From Pedobacter psychroterrae (GTDB lineage: Bacteria > Bacteroidota > Bacteroidia > Sphingobacteriales > Sphingobacteriaceae), in the NCBI RefSeq assembly GCF_004331695.1, contig NZ_SJSL01000001.1, positions 1,302,001-1,366,000 of the forward strand: DNA of 64,000 nt, written 5' to 3'. The translations under genes and the position numbers were made by a program. The notes beneath the pieces were generated by a model. It was not told the origin of the DNA. It did not search any database and saw only the letters and a program-made list of their open reading frames with translations. Positions within the stretch are counted from its first letter, which is position 1, and each line of letters begins with the position of its first letter. Shown here one piece after another: positions 19,371-29,084 of this stretch.

Positions 19371-22300
19371 CTATAAGGTTATGTTCAAGCCGATCGTTCC
19401 GATCACCGGCACCGGGAATCCATAATTTGGAATTTCAGGGTCAGGTCCTGTAAAGGACTTGTGCTTAATGGTTAGTAAATTGCTGCCCTGCAGGAAGATC
19501 CGGGCGTTCTGAACCTTTGATTTCCACACGTTTTTCAGGTTGTAACCCAGTTGCAGGTTTCTCAGCTTAATGTAGGAACCATTCTCTATAAAATAAGTGG
19601 AGAACCGGCCTTCATTGTTGTTGTCTACCAGTGTCAATGCAGGAATGTCTGAAGAAGAATTCGACGGAGTCCAGGCATCTAAAGTCCTGCTGCCCCAGTT
19701 TGTTCCGGTCCACAAAGAAGAAAAGTCAGTATATGTTTTAAAATCATTTACTACTTTAACCTGTATCGCCTGCACAAAAAAGCTAAGATCAAAATTCTTA
19801 TAAGTAAAGGAGGCATTCAGACCGGCTGTAAAATTAGGCCCGGCATCACCCAGATAATCCCTGTCCTTATCATTGATCAGCCCATCCGCATTGAGGTCTT
19901 TATACCTGATCCGTCCTATACCCTTGCCCGGTTGCTCAGCATGTGTATCCACATCCTGCTGGTCCTGGAACAATCCATCTGCTACATAACCAAAGAATGA
20001 ATTCACCGGTCTGCCCAGGATGTTCTTGTCCGTACCATTGCCCGGATAGGAGGTGAGTACTTCTTTGGGCAGCTTAATTACCTCATTGCGGTATTTAGAA
20101 AAGTTACCGGTCAGGTTAATCGAGAAGTCCTCAGAAAATTTAGTGTCGTAAGACAGCAAGGCATCAAATCCTTTATTTTTCAAGGTTGCTCCATTGATGT
20201 AAATATTACCTCCGTCACCCAACACGGCCAGATAGGCTGGACTGATCAATATATCTGACGTTTCCTTAATGAAATAATCAAATGATCCTGTCAGCTTATT
20301 GGCAAACAAGCCGAAATCTATACCGATATTTTGCTCTTCAAGTGATTCCCATTTCAGCGCATCGTTGCCCCTTTGGATCAGGGTAAAGCCTGAAGGAAGC
20401 TGTCCCGAACCGCCACCGGTGATGTCGTACGCACTTCCCGAATCGAAATCCCAGGTAGGGTCTAGGCCATAAATAGCCCGGTACAAAGCCCTGTTGGCAT
20501 TGTCCGGAATCTCCTGGTTGCCTGATTTTCCCCAGCCATAGCGCAATTTAAGATCAGAAATGAAGGAGATCTTTTTCATAAATTCCTCCTGGCTTACCCG
20601 CCATCCCGCAGAAAATGCCGGGAATGTTCCGTACCTGTTGTCCTGCCCGAACCGGGATGAACCATCCCGCCTCAGTGTGGCAGAAGCGATATACCTGTCG
20701 TTAAACACATAGTTTACTTTTCCGAATACAGAAAGCAGGGAACTTCCCGAGCCGCTGCCGCCATTTAATATATTGGTTGTTCCTGCATTCTGGTAAGCAT
20801 AATCGATGTTCTCCAGTGCCAGGCCCTGCCTGCTGGCAGAGAATTCCTGGCTGATGTTTTTGATCTGCTCATGCCCCAGAAGCGCCTCTACCTGGTGTTT
20901 CTTTTCAGTCACCTTATAGTTCAGCGTATTCTGCCAGATGATATTTCCGCCATAGCCCTGACTATTGGTTACCTGGTTGGTCTTGTCCGACAGGAAACCT
21001 GAAGTATACGACTTGCGCAGCACCCGCTGATACGTTCCGTCATAGTCTATTCCCACGCTTGTCCTCAGGTTCAGGCCCGGGATGATGTTGTAGTCTGCAA
21101 ATGCATTTCCGAGTACGCGAAAAAAATGACTGGCATTCTGACGGTTGTCTTCTATCAGCCTTACGGGATTCTGCCTGTCGGTCATGCCCGAAGCAGGGCC
21201 GCCCCAACCGCCGTCTGCTGTATGTACAGGAACGATCGGCTGCTGTACCAATGAGGTAAACAGGATGTCATTAATTGGCGGGATTGCATTCCTGATATAG
21301 CTTGCAGTCAGGTTTTCTCCAATCTTAAGCTTCGCATTGAGCAGGTTGTAGTCCGAATTGATCCTGCTGGTCAGTTTGTCGTTTTTAGAAGATTTAACGA
21401 TACCTTTGTTTTGGTAATAGCCCAGGGAAAACAGCGAATTGCTCTTTTCTGTGCCATTGCTTACCGCTACATCGTACGACTGGATCACTGAATTCTGAGA
21501 GATCAGGTCATACCAGTAGGTATTGGCAGGTCTCATGGTCTTTGCCGCATCAATAAATTCAGGATAAATGATGCTGTTGAGCGATGGGTTGTTAAAATCG
21601 TTGTTCCAGTCAAACTGGTAGATCTGGTGGTTATTGGGGTTCAGCCTGTCATTTACTGAAGCCTGCCAGTAGGCCCGGCCTCTTCCGTCTGCATCCAGGG
21701 TTTGCAGTTTCGTCGCATAATTCTGTAGAGATCCTGAAACATTCACGTCTACCCTGGAATAGCCGGCCTTACCTTTTTTGGTCGTGACGATGATCACGCC
21801 TGCTGCGGCCCTTGATCCATAGATGGTAGCTGAAGAGGCGTCTTTCAGTACCTGGATCGACTCAATGTCGTTGGGGTTCAGCTCCTGCAGGCCCCTTTTT
21901 GTAGGCACGCCGTCTATCACGTAAAGCGGATCATTGTTTCCCAATGTTCCGATACCCCTGATCCTTACCGTAGCACCGCCTGAGGGCGAACCATCGGTGG
22001 TGATGAACACCCCCGGCACACGTCCCTGCAAAGCCTTCACCGGATTTCCCGTAGGAATGTCCTTGATGGCTTTTACATCTACCACATTCACCGCGCCGGT
22101 GATGTCCTTTTTACGTTCTTTCTGATAACCTGTCACTACTATCTGGTCCAGACTGGTGGTGGCCACATTCAGCTTAATGATGATATTCTGCGAATCTGCC
22201 GTCACGGTATAGCTGTATGGAGCAGCACCCATATAGCCAAATTTCAGGACCTGGCCGTTTTCGGCACTGATCCGGAAGCCACCGTTCTGGTCGGTAAGCA

Positions 22301-22451
22301 CGGATCTCTGCGTGCCTTCCACAATCACCGTCACCGCCTCGAGCGGGACAGATTCATTGTCCGTGACCTTTCCGCTAATGACCCTGGACTGGCCAAAGCT
22401 CTCGCCTGCTGCCAGCAGCAGCAAGTAAAATAACAAGAAGAATTTTCTCAT
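19371..22451 (-). CDS. SusC/RagA-family TonB-dependent outer-membrane transporter
   Basis: 1026 residues. Signal peptide, then a carboxypeptidase-regulatory-like domain (VISGKVTDNESVPLEAVTVIVEGT, about 24-105), a plug with TSLDQIVVTGYQKERKKDITGAV, the SusC signature PLYVIDGVP and IQVLKDASSATIYGSRAAAGVIIVTTKKGK, and a long beta barrel ending in an aromatic-rich strand. It imports oligosaccharide across the outer membrane with TonB energy. No STN signalling domain is present, consistent with control by the hybrid two-component regulator rather than by an anti-sigma factor. Confidence 0.94.
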   Translation of the reverse strand: MRKFFLLFYLLLLAAGESFGQSRVISGKVTDNESVPLEAVTVIVEGTQRSVLTDQNGGFRISAENGQVLKFGYMGAAPYSYTVTADSQNIIIKLNVATTSLDQIVVTGYQKERKKDITGAVNVVDVKAIKDIPTGNPVKALQGRVPGVFITTDGSPSGGATVRIRGIGTLGNNDPLYVIDGVPTKRGLQELNPNDIESIQVLKDASSATIYGSRAAAGVIIVTTKKGKAGYSRVDVNVSGSLQNYATKLQTLDADGRGRAYWQASVNDRLNPNNHQIYQFDWNNDFNNPSLNSIIYPEFIDAAKTMRPANTYWYDLISQNSVIQSYDVAVSNGTEKSNSLFSLGYYQNKGIVKSSKNDKLTSRINSDYNLLNAKLKIGENLTASYIRNAIPPINDILFTSLVQQPIVPVHTADGGWGGPASGMTDRQNPVRLIEDNRQNASHFFRVLGNAFADYNIIPGLNLRTSVGIDYDGTYQRVLRKSYTSGFLSDKTNQVTNSQGYGGNIIWQNTLNYKVTEKKHQVEALLGHEQIKNISQEFSASRQGLALENIDYAYQNAGTTNILNGGSGSGSSLLSVFGKVNYVFNDRYIASATLRRDGSSRFGQDNRYGTFPAFSAGWRVSQEEFMKKISFISDLKLRYGWGKSGNQEIPDNANRALYRAIYGLDPTWDFDSGSAYDITGGGSGQLPSGFTLIQRGNDALKWESLEEQNIGIDFGLFANKLTGSFDYFIKETSDILISPAYLAVLGDGGNIYINGATLKNKGFDALLSYDTKFSEDFSINLTGNFSKYRNEVIKLPKEVLTSYPGNGTDKNILGRPVNSFFGYVADGLFQDQQDVDTHAEQPGKGIGRIRYKDLNADGLINDKDRDYLGDAGPNFTAGLNASFTYKNFDLSFFVQAIQVKVVNDFKTYTDFSSLWTGTNWGSRTLDAWTPSNSSSDIPALTLVDNNNEGRFSTYFIENGSYIKLRNLQLGYNLKNVWKSKVQNARIFLQGSNLLTIKHKSFTGPDPEIPNYGFPVPVIGTIGLNITL

Positions 22452-22462
22452 GATCGTTTATA

Positions 22463-23359
22463 TTATGGTTTAAATATTTGGTTTTTAAATTCGATGTATT
22501 CAGACAGCTGGTATTGCGGACAGCCTCCTTTTTTGGTTGCAATAAACCCTCCCATGGCTACGGCGTTCTTCAATATTTCCCTGGGCTGGAGACCTTTGCT
22601 GTGATTGGCAATGAAAGCTGCAAGGAACGAATCACCACTGCCTATGGTATCGGTCACCTTGATCTCGCTGCCCCAGATGTGATGGGCTTCATCGCCCTTA
22701 TAGTAGGAGGCGCCAAACTCACCTTTGGTCACGATGACTTCAGGAATGTCAAAATGCGCCTGTATAAATTTGATCTTGCTGGCTTCCGCCTCATAGGAAC
22801 CCTTAAACATTACCTGTACCATGTCGAGCTCGGCCTCATTGAACTTTACGATGTCTGCCTTGCCAAGCAATACTTCCAGCAGCGACCGGTTGATGAAGGG
22901 CGGGCGCAGGTTGATGTCAAATACTTTGATCGCCGGGGTATCCAAGAGTGTAAACAACGTATCCCTGGAGGTATCGTTTCTCGAAGCAAGGCTGCCGTAA
23001 ACGAAATAGTTGTTCAGCTCGTTTAGTTCTTCGGCTTTGCCGATGAAATCCCAGGCCACCGGGTACACGATCTCATAGCTTACCTCGTTGCCATTGCCCA
23101 TCCGGGCCAGCACCTGGCTGGTTTCATGCTGTTCATCTGTTTGTACCAGGTTTTTGTCAATGCCCCAGAGGTCCATCAGTGCTAATAGCTTGCGTCCGTT
23201 GCTGTCGTTACCAATCCTGCTGATCAGGCTGGTGTCTATGCCCATTTTATTGAGGTGATAGGCCACGTTGAGCGGTGCTCCGCCCGGTTGCGGGCCATCC
23301 GGTAATACGTCCCATAAGATCTCTCCGTAACAAATTGCGGTATGTGCTCCTGATTTCAT
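22463..23359 (-). CDS. PfkB-family carbohydrate kinase, probable fructokinase
   Basis: 298 residues, cytosolic. N-terminal CYGEILWDVLPDGPQPGGAPLNVAYHLNKMG is the substrate-binding half of the PfkB fold; the signature DTIGSGDSF (237-245) carries the catalytic Asp. It would phosphorylate fructose released by GH32 and imported by the sugar porter encoded 12 bases upstream. Fructokinase is inferred from the locus; the family also includes ribokinase and adenosine kinase. Confidence 0.88.
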   Translation of the reverse strand: MKSGAHTAICYGEILWDVLPDGPQPGGAPLNVAYHLNKMGIDTSLISRIGNDSNGRKLLALMDLWGIDKNLVQTDEQHETSQVLARMGNGNEVSYEIVYPVAWDFIGKAEELNELNNYFVYGSLASRNDTSRDTLFTLLDTPAIKVFDINLRPPFINRSLLEVLLGKADIVKFNEAELDMVQVMFKGSYEAEASKIKFIQAHFDIPEVIVTKGEFGASYYKGDEAHHIWGSEIKVTDTIGSGDSFLAAFIANHSKGLQPREILKNAVAMGGFIATKKGGCPQYQLSEYIEFKNQIFKP

Positions 23360-23371
23360 GATCTCCTGTAT

Positions 23372-24703
23372 TTAGTGTAAGATGATGTTGTTTTCCATGT
23401 TCTCCAGCGACCTTCCTTTTGTCTCGGGCATAAAGCGCCATGCAAACACCAGCTGGAGCACCATCATGGTGCCGAAGAAACAAAAGGTAACTGCACCGCC
23501 CAGTGTTTCGGCCAGATAGGGAAAGCAGAAGGCGATCAGCGCAGCCATTACCCAGTGGGTAGAACTGCCCAGCGTCTGGCCTTTGGCCCGCACCTGGTTG
23601 GGGAAGATCTCTGAGATGAACACCCAGATGACAGCACCCTGTGAAAAGGCAAAGAAAGCAATGAATACCATGATGTATATCGGTATAGCCATGCCACTGA
23701 AGGTTTCCGTATAAAAAGTAAAGGCTACCAGGAAGAGCGATACGATGAGTCCGACCGATCCGATCAGCATCAATGCCCTGCGGCCCACCTTGTCGATGAA
23801 ATTCAGGGCCAGCAGCGTAAAAGCAAAATTGATCAATCCGATGCCTACGGTAGATAACAGAGAGGAGTGCGCGCCCAGTCCGGCCATTTCAAAAATCCTC
23901 GGGGCATAATAGATGATGGCATTAATCCCCGATACCTGGTTGAAGAAGGCAAACAGCACGGCCAAAACCACAGGTTTAGTGTACTGGCCCGAAAACAAAC
24001 TTTCGCTGTTTTTGGTGCTGCCGCCCAGTTTGTCCGATTGCTTAATGGCCTCCAGCTCCTGGTTACAGTTGAGCGGGTTGATGATGCGCAGGATCTCCAG
24101 CGCTTTGTCGTAAGCACCTTTTTTCAGGATCAGCCAGCGCGGACTTTCAGGAATGAAGCGGATCAGGATCAGGAAGATCAGTGAAGGTACCGCCTGCACC
24201 CCCAGCATCCAGCGCCATGACGTTTCACCTCCCTGACTGATCAGGTAGTTGGACAAGTAAGAGATCAGGATACCCAGTACCACGTTGAACTGAAAGAGCC
24301 CTACCAGCCTTCCGCGCCTGTCGGCCGGGGAGATCTCTGAAATATAGATCGGGGCGGTTACCGATGACGCACCTACACCCAGACCACCCAGAAACCGGAA
24401 TACCATAAATATAGACCAGTTGTCGGCCATTGCCGTACCCAGCGAGGAAAGCAGGTAGGCAATTGCTACAAAGTATAAAGTGTTTTTTCGGCCAAAACGG
24501 TCGGAGGGCCTCGAACCCAGCAGGGAACCGATCACTGTTCCTATTAAAGCAATAGAGATGGTGAGCCCGTGTTCAAACACACTGAGGTTCCAGTATTGTT
24601 GAATTGATTTTTCTGCCCCTGAGATAACTGCTGTATCAAAGCCAAACAAAAAGCCTCCTAAAGCTACTACTACCGACCACGCAAGTACGGAATTCTTTTT
24701 CAT
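23372..24703 (-). CDS. Sugar-porter family MFS transporter, probable fructose permease
   Basis: 443 residues, 12 predicted membrane helices. The ATG at 24703 (MKKNSVLAWSVVVALGGFLFGFDTAVISGA) is preferred to an in-frame TTG 33 bases upstream. Sugar-porter signatures: RFLGGLGVGASS, SPADRRGRLVGLFQ, FIPESPRWLILKKG, QVSGINAIIYYAPRIFEMAGLG, the GRRALMLIGSVG loop and the C-terminal PETKGRSLE. It carries a monosaccharide across the inner membrane, most likely by proton symport. First gene of the five-gene fructan operon, divergent from the sensor gene. Confidence 0.92.
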   Translation of the reverse strand: MKKNSVLAWSVVVALGGFLFGFDTAVISGAEKSIQQYWNLSVFEHGLTISIALIGTVIGSLLGSRPSDRFGRKNTLYFVAIAYLLSSLGTAMADNWSIFMVFRFLGGLGVGASSVTAPIYISEISPADRRGRLVGLFQFNVVLGILISYLSNYLISQGGETSWRWMLGVQAVPSLIFLILIRFIPESPRWLILKKGAYDKALEILRIINPLNCNQELEAIKQSDKLGGSTKNSESLFSGQYTKPVVLAVLFAFFNQVSGINAIIYYAPRIFEMAGLGAHSSLLSTVGIGLINFAFTLLALNFIDKVGRRALMLIGSVGLIVSLFLVAFTFYTETFSGMAIPIYIMVFIAFFAFSQGAVIWVFISEIFPNQVRAKGQTLGSSTHWVMAALIAFCFPYLAETLGGAVTFCFFGTMMVLQLVFAWRFMPETKGRSLENMENNIILH

Positions 24704-24984
24704 GAAGATTGATTTATAAATGGTTAAGGATGGCAATATGGCGCTAAAACCAAAGCAGGTGCTATGAATATCATTTCAAATTCTTTAAAAAATAGGTCAT
24801 TTATTAAATCACTGAAAAACAGTCGTTTGCGATGAGTAAATGATGAGCAGATTTCCCGGCTTTAAATCCTGTTACATGATTCTTTCATGCTCGTTACATT
24901 CCATATGCCCACCTGTGAGCAGACATTTTAAAATCAGGCAGATATTCTATAGCTTTAAAGCGATATGCCAAATATTTCTTTCCT
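24704..24984. promoter_or_regulatory. Shared intergenic region between the fructan operon and its sensor gene
   Basis: 281 bases, A/T-rich, between the divergent permease and hybrid sensor genes. The operon promoter and the binding site of the AraC-type output domain should lie here. I could not find a clean TAnnTTTG element or a convincing direct repeat. Confidence 0.4.
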
Positions 24985-27744
24985 ATGATGAGGTCCCGCA
25001 TCTTTTTCCTGATCCTATTTTCCACCTTGCTGATTACGCTGGCCGGCTGTTCCAACAAGCCGAAGCAGGCCGAATACACCATCGGGTTTTCGCAGTGCGT
25101 GGGCTCAGACCTGTGGCGTCAAACCATGTTGGAAGAAATGAAAATGGAGCTGTCACTGCATCCGCACAGCAAGTTCATTTATGCCGATGCCAATAACAGC
25201 AGCAGCAGGCAGATCACACAGGTTCAGGATATGCTGAGTCAGGGAGTAGACATCCTGATCATCTCTCCCAATGAGGCGCTGCCGCTGACAGGAATTGTGG
25301 AGGAAACCTATAAAAAGGGGATCCCGGTAGTCGTCATAGACCGCAAGACTTCTTCCTCTTTATATACGGCCTATATAGGCGCCGAAAACTACCAGATTGG
25401 CAAGATGGCGGGATCATACCTTGTAAACATATTAAAAGGCAAGGGCAATATTCTGGAAATTATGGGCCTGCCTGGTTCTTCTCCGGCGATAGAGCGGGGC
25501 CGCGGACTGATGGAAGCTATCAGGAACCATCCTGGTGTGCAGGTTTCAGCACAGTTGCATGGCGACTGGCTTCCTGAGAATACTGCCCGTGAACTGCTCC
25601 GGAACAAGGACAAGCTAAAGGATGTCAGTGCCATATTTGCCCATAATGATATGATGGCCCGGAGTGCCAGGCAGGTGCTGCGGCAGCTGGGCCTGGACAG
25701 CGGTATAAAAGTCGTCGGTGTAGATGCCCTGCCCGGGAAGGGCGGAGGGCTCGATATGGTAGGTTCAGGTATGCTTACAGCAAGTGTGTTGTACCCTACG
25801 GGAGGCAAGGAAGCAATCAGCGTGGCACTCAGGATTCTGGGCAGGCAGAGTTTTCAGAAAGAAAACCTCCTGCAAAGTCTGATCATCGACAGCAGCAATG
25901 TGCAACTGATGAAATTGCAGTGGGCACGCATCAATAGTCAGCAAAATGACATCGAACGGCAGCAGGTGCTACTGGCCGACCAGTTTGAGATTTACAAGAA
26001 CCAGCGCCTGGTACTCAATTTCATTGTCATCACCCTTGTGCTGGCGGTGGTGTTTGGCGGGCTTGCTTTTCATGCCCTGCTCGAAAACCGCAAGATCAAC
26101 AGAAGCCTGGAGCACAAGAACCAGGAGATCCTAATGCAGCGAAACCAGCTGATCGAGATGTCTGAAAAGGCCGAAGCGGCTACTGAGGCCAAGCTGAACT
26201 TCTTTACCAATATTTCGCATGAGTTCCGCACACCGCTCACTTTGATCCTGTCGCCCCTGGAAGACCTGCTCAAAAATGAAAAGCCAGGTACAGCGGCGGG
26301 CAGAGAGCTAAACCTGATCCATAAGAATGTATACCGGCTGCTGAGGCTGGTAAACCAGCTGATGGACTACCGCAAGATCGAGCATAAAGAATTTAAGCTC
26401 CATGCCAGCGCCAATCCTTTGCTGGATTTCCTGAAAGAAATCATCGACAGTTTCAGGCACAATGCAGGCAAACGACACATTGATCTCCGGCTCATCGTAC
26501 GTGAAAACCCGCAGCTGGTCTGGTTTGATGTCAATATGCTCGATAAAGTAATCTTCAACCTGCTCAGCAATGCGCTGAAATTTACGGCCGATTATGGCCG
26601 GATCTATATCGCCCTGGGCCGCACCGAGACGGAAGCCATCATTGAAGTATCAGACAATGGGCTGGGTATGACCGAAGAAGAACTGGGGCAGATCTTTAAC
26701 CGCTTTTACCAGTCAGACACCAATTACAGCAGGGGCTCGGGGCTGGGCCTTAGCTTATCCAAAGAACTTATGATGCTGCACAAAGGTACCATCAGCGCCA
26801 GCAGCAAAAAGGGGGAAGGCACGGTATTCACCCTGCGCTTGCCACTGGGCGAAGAGCACCTCAGTGCACAGGAAAAGATCCCTCAGCAAAGCCAGGGCGT
26901 AAGACTCTATGATGAGATGAAGATCTATACCACGGCTGTAGAAAAAGAGCCTGCCGGCAATGTTTCGGCAGGCCTGGACCTCATCAAGGACCAGTCTGTA
27001 CTGATCATCGAAGACAATGTCGAATTGCTGGACTACCTGAGCCGCAAGTTTGAAAGCGACTATGAGATCTTTACCGCTACGGATGGAAATGAGGGGCTGA
27101 ACCTGGCTTTTGAAAAAGTTCCGGACCTCATCATTTCCGATATCGTGATGCCCGGTATCTCAGGCAAAGCATTTACTAACCAGCTCAAATCAGACATTCG
27201 CACCTCACATATCCCCGTAATCCTGCTCACGGCACAGGGCAGTATGGAACAGCAGATCACCGGTATACAGAGCCATGCCGATATCTACATTACCAAGCCC
27301 TTCAATTTTGAGTATCTGCAGGCCAATGTTGAAAACCTGATCAGGAACAGGGCCATGCTCAAAGAACATTATATCAGCGACATCTCAGTTCCCGGCAGCA
27401 GGAAGACCACTGCCAATACCATCGATAAAAAGTTTCTGAATGATTTTGCCGGACTGGTGGAGCAGAACCTGGGCAACGAGCACTTCAGCGTAGATGAGAT
27501 CAGCAAGGTGATAGGTGTATCCAGGGTACAGCTCTACCGCAAAGTCAAGGCCCTGCTCAATTGCAGTGTCACCGATTATATTTTAAACAGAAGGCTCAAG
27601 AAAGCCAAGTATTATCTCAGCAACGAAGATTATTCCGTTGCCGAGATTAGTTATAAAGTGGGTATTTCCTCACCAACCTACTTTTCTACCATTTTTAAGG
27701 CGAAATATGGTATGACACCTACAGAATTTAAGAAGAGCAGTTGA
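24985..27744 (+). CDS. Hybrid two-component system regulator with periplasmic sugar-binding sensor (fructan locus activator)
   Basis: 919 residues, one polypeptide holding a whole signalling chain. Signal segment ending LITLAGC (C22, lipobox-like); a LacI-type periplasmic sugar-binding domain (about 30-310: YTIGFSQCVGSDLWRQ, SPNEALPLTGIV, IFAHNDMMARSA); a membrane helix (about 343-366); HisKA with phospho-accepting H412 in NISHEFRTPLTLI; HATPase (NLLSNALKF, DNGLGM, GSGLGLSLS); receiver domain with D719 in LIISDIVMPG; and a C-terminal AraC helix-turn-helix (about 825-917). The layout is that of the Bacteroides fructose sensor BT1754. It is predicted to bind fructose in the periplasm and activate the divergent operon. 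Confidence 0.93.
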   Translation: MMRSRIFFLILFSTLLITLAGCSNKPKQAEYTIGFSQCVGSDLWRQTMLEEMKMELSLHPHSKFIYADANNSSSRQITQVQDMLSQGVDILIISPNEALPLTGIVEETYKKGIPVVVIDRKTSSSLYTAYIGAENYQIGKMAGSYLVNILKGKGNILEIMGLPGSSPAIERGRGLMEAIRNHPGVQVSAQLHGDWLPENTARELLRNKDKLKDVSAIFAHNDMMARSARQVLRQLGLDSGIKVVGVDALPGKGGGLDMVGSGMLTASVLYPTGGKEAISVALRILGRQSFQKENLLQSLIIDSSNVQLMKLQWARINSQQNDIERQQVLLADQFEIYKNQRLVLNFIVITLVLAVVFGGLAFHALLENRKINRSLEHKNQEILMQRNQLIEMSEKAEAATEAKLNFFTNISHEFRTPLTLILSPLEDLLKNEKPGTAAGRELNLIHKNVYRLLRLVNQLMDYRKIEHKEFKLHASANPLLDFLKEIIDSFRHNAGKRHIDLRLIVRENPQLVWFDVNMLDKVIFNLLSNALKFTADYGRIYIALGRTETEAIIEVSDNGLGMTEEELGQIFNRFYQSDTNYSRGSGLGLSLSKELMMLHKGTISASSKKGEGTVFTLRLPLGEEHLSAQEKIPQQSQGVRLYDEMKIYTTAVEKEPAGNVSAGLDLIKDQSVLIIEDNVELLDYLSRKFESDYEIFTATDGNEGLNLAFEKVPDLIISDIVMPGISGKAFTNQLKSDIRTSHIPVILLTAQGSMEQQITGIQSHADIYITKPFNFEYLQANVENLIRNRAMLKEHYISDISVPGSRKTTANTIDKKFLNDFAGLVEQNLGNEHFSVDEISKVIGVSRVQLYRKVKALLNCSVTDYILNRRLKKAKYYLSNEDYSVAEISYKVGISSPTYFSTIFKAKYGMTPTEFKKSS

Positions 27745-27756
27745 TCAAGCGCTTTG

Positions 27757-28635
27757 CTAAAAAGCCTGTGCAAATTCTTTGGCGAAATCTTCCAACTTTA
27801 TCTTGCCCAATGTTGCCGGTCTGTTATCGAAATAATGGCCAAACAGTTTGCGGCTCCGTGTCGCATCGCCCATTTCTACATAGCTTTTTGCCATTACTTC
27901 CGGTAGTCCTGCCTGAATCATTCCCTGCAGCGTATCTTCATCGTTAAATTCTACCCAAGGCAATTCAGGTTTGCCAATAGCAGCACCAAGAACGCTGGCC
28001 ACCTCAACAGCAGTGCTTTCGTCACTGACTACATAACGGATGCTATGACCTGTAAAGCCATGTTGTAATTCTTCTGCCGCTGCAGCCGCAATATCATTCG
28101 GGTGCACGAGTACCAGCGGAGTTTCCGCATCGTAGTTTGAACCTAAAATGCCTGCGTGTTTGATCATGCCGATGCTGCCATAGAAGTTCACATAGAAATA
28201 TGCGGGGCGTAAATGTTTGATGGCTACGGCTTCTAATTTCGCATAAGTCTGCTCTACATCGTATAAACCTGCAATAGGACCCGTTCCGCCATCCAGATGT
28301 GCGCCGATGCTGCTTAAATTTAGCACTTGTTTCACCCCGGAAGCTTGAATGGCCTGTGCATATTTTTCGCCCACAGAAGCGATGAATTTCCTGATGTCTG
28401 CCGCGCCAAAGTTTGGCGGCACCATGGTATATACCGCATCTTTACCGCTAAACGCCCCGGTCAGGAAATCGACATCTTCTACGGAACCTACTGCTGCTTT
28501 TGCTCCGAAAGCTTCAATGGCCGCAACCTTATCTTCATTGCTGGTAATCACAGTTACCTCATGGCCGGCAGCTACCAATGTTTCTGCAAGTGGTTTACTT
28601 ATGTTCCCTAGAGAACCTGTTAGTGTAATTTTCAT
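27757..28635 (-). CDS. NmrA/SDR-type NAD(P)-binding oxidoreductase
   Basis: 292 residues. The N-terminus MKITLTGSLGNISKPLAETLVAAGHEVTVITS is a Rossmann strand with a GxxGxxS nucleotide loop; then DFLTGAFSGKDAVYTMVPP and LRPAYFYVNFYGSIGMIKHAGIL. This is the atypical short-chain dehydrogenase group (NmrA/quinone-reductase-like, as QorB) that often lacks the YxxxK catalytic pair and may sense or reduce quinones. It is divergent from the HxlR gene (86 bases), a pairing that usually means electrophile or quinone response. It converges on the sensor gene with a 12-base gap. Confidence 0.82.
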   Translation of the reverse strand: MKITLTGSLGNISKPLAETLVAAGHEVTVITSNEDKVAAIEAFGAKAAVGSVEDVDFLTGAFSGKDAVYTMVPPNFGAADIRKFIASVGEKYAQAIQASGVKQVLNLSSIGAHLDGGTGPIAGLYDVEQTYAKLEAVAIKHLRPAYFYVNFYGSIGMIKHAGILGSNYDAETPLVLVHPNDIAAAAAEELQHGFTGHSIRYVVSDESTAVEVASVLGAAIGKPELPWVEFNDEDTLQGMIQAGLPEVMAKSYVEMGDATRSRKLFGHYFDNRPATLGKIKLEDFAKEFAQAF

Positions 28636-28667
28636 GTTTTTAGGATTTATTTTTTAATTGTCGACAA

Positions 28668-28706
28668 CAAAGGTATATTTGTACTTACTTTTATACAAGT
28701 ACTTAC
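28668..28706 (-). promoter_or_regulatory. Promoter of the NmrA gene with overlapping repeat operator
   Basis: Read on the minus strand: TTG (28698-28696), 20 bases, TACCTTTG (28675-28668), a textbook Bacteroidota promoter. The repeat GTACTTAC occurs at 28681-28688, between the two elements, and again at 28699-28706, abutting the -33 box, 18 bases apart. An inverted pair TTGTA/TACAA (28679-28683, 28694-28698) overlaps them. This is a likely operator for the divergent HxlR regulator. Confidence 0.6.
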
Positions 28707-28721
28707 CCCAAAGTATGTATC

Positions 28722-29084
28722 ATGACAGCCATTAAAGAGAGTTCTACCCGCAATTTTAACAAGCAGATATCGGCCATTTCCTGTCCGGTTACCTATGTGA
28801 TGAACAAGATAGGCGGGCATTGGAAGCCCATTATTTTGTACCATCTCAGCACAGGGCAGAAGCGCTACAGCGAATTGAGGCGGGCTATACCGGAGATCAC
28901 AGAGAAAATGCTGATCCAGCATCTGAAACAATTGCAGGAAGATAATTTGGTGCTGCGGACGGCAGAGCCTGTTGTGCCGCCTTTCGTCACTTATTCCCTT
29001 ACCCCTGCAGGGGCAAGGCTACAGCCAGTGCTGGATGCAATGGCGCTATGGGGCCTGGATGATATGGCCAAAGGCAATAATTAG
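28722..29084 (+). CDS. HxlR-family winged-helix transcriptional regulator
   Basis: 120 residues. CPVTYVMNKIGGHWKPIILYHLSTGQKRYSELRRAIPEITEKMLIQHLKQLQEDNLVLR is the HxlR winged helix; the first Cys (about residue 25) sits where redox- or electrophile-sensing HxlR proteins such as YodB and HypR carry theirs. It likely controls the divergent NmrA oxidoreductase. Cys-based sensing is inference from position. Confidence 0.88.
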   Translation: MTAIKESSTRNFNKQISAISCPVTYVMNKIGGHWKPIILYHLSTGQKRYSELRRAIPEITEKMLIQHLKQLQEDNLVLRTAEPVVPPFVTYSLTPAGARLQPVLDAMALWGLDDMAKGNN

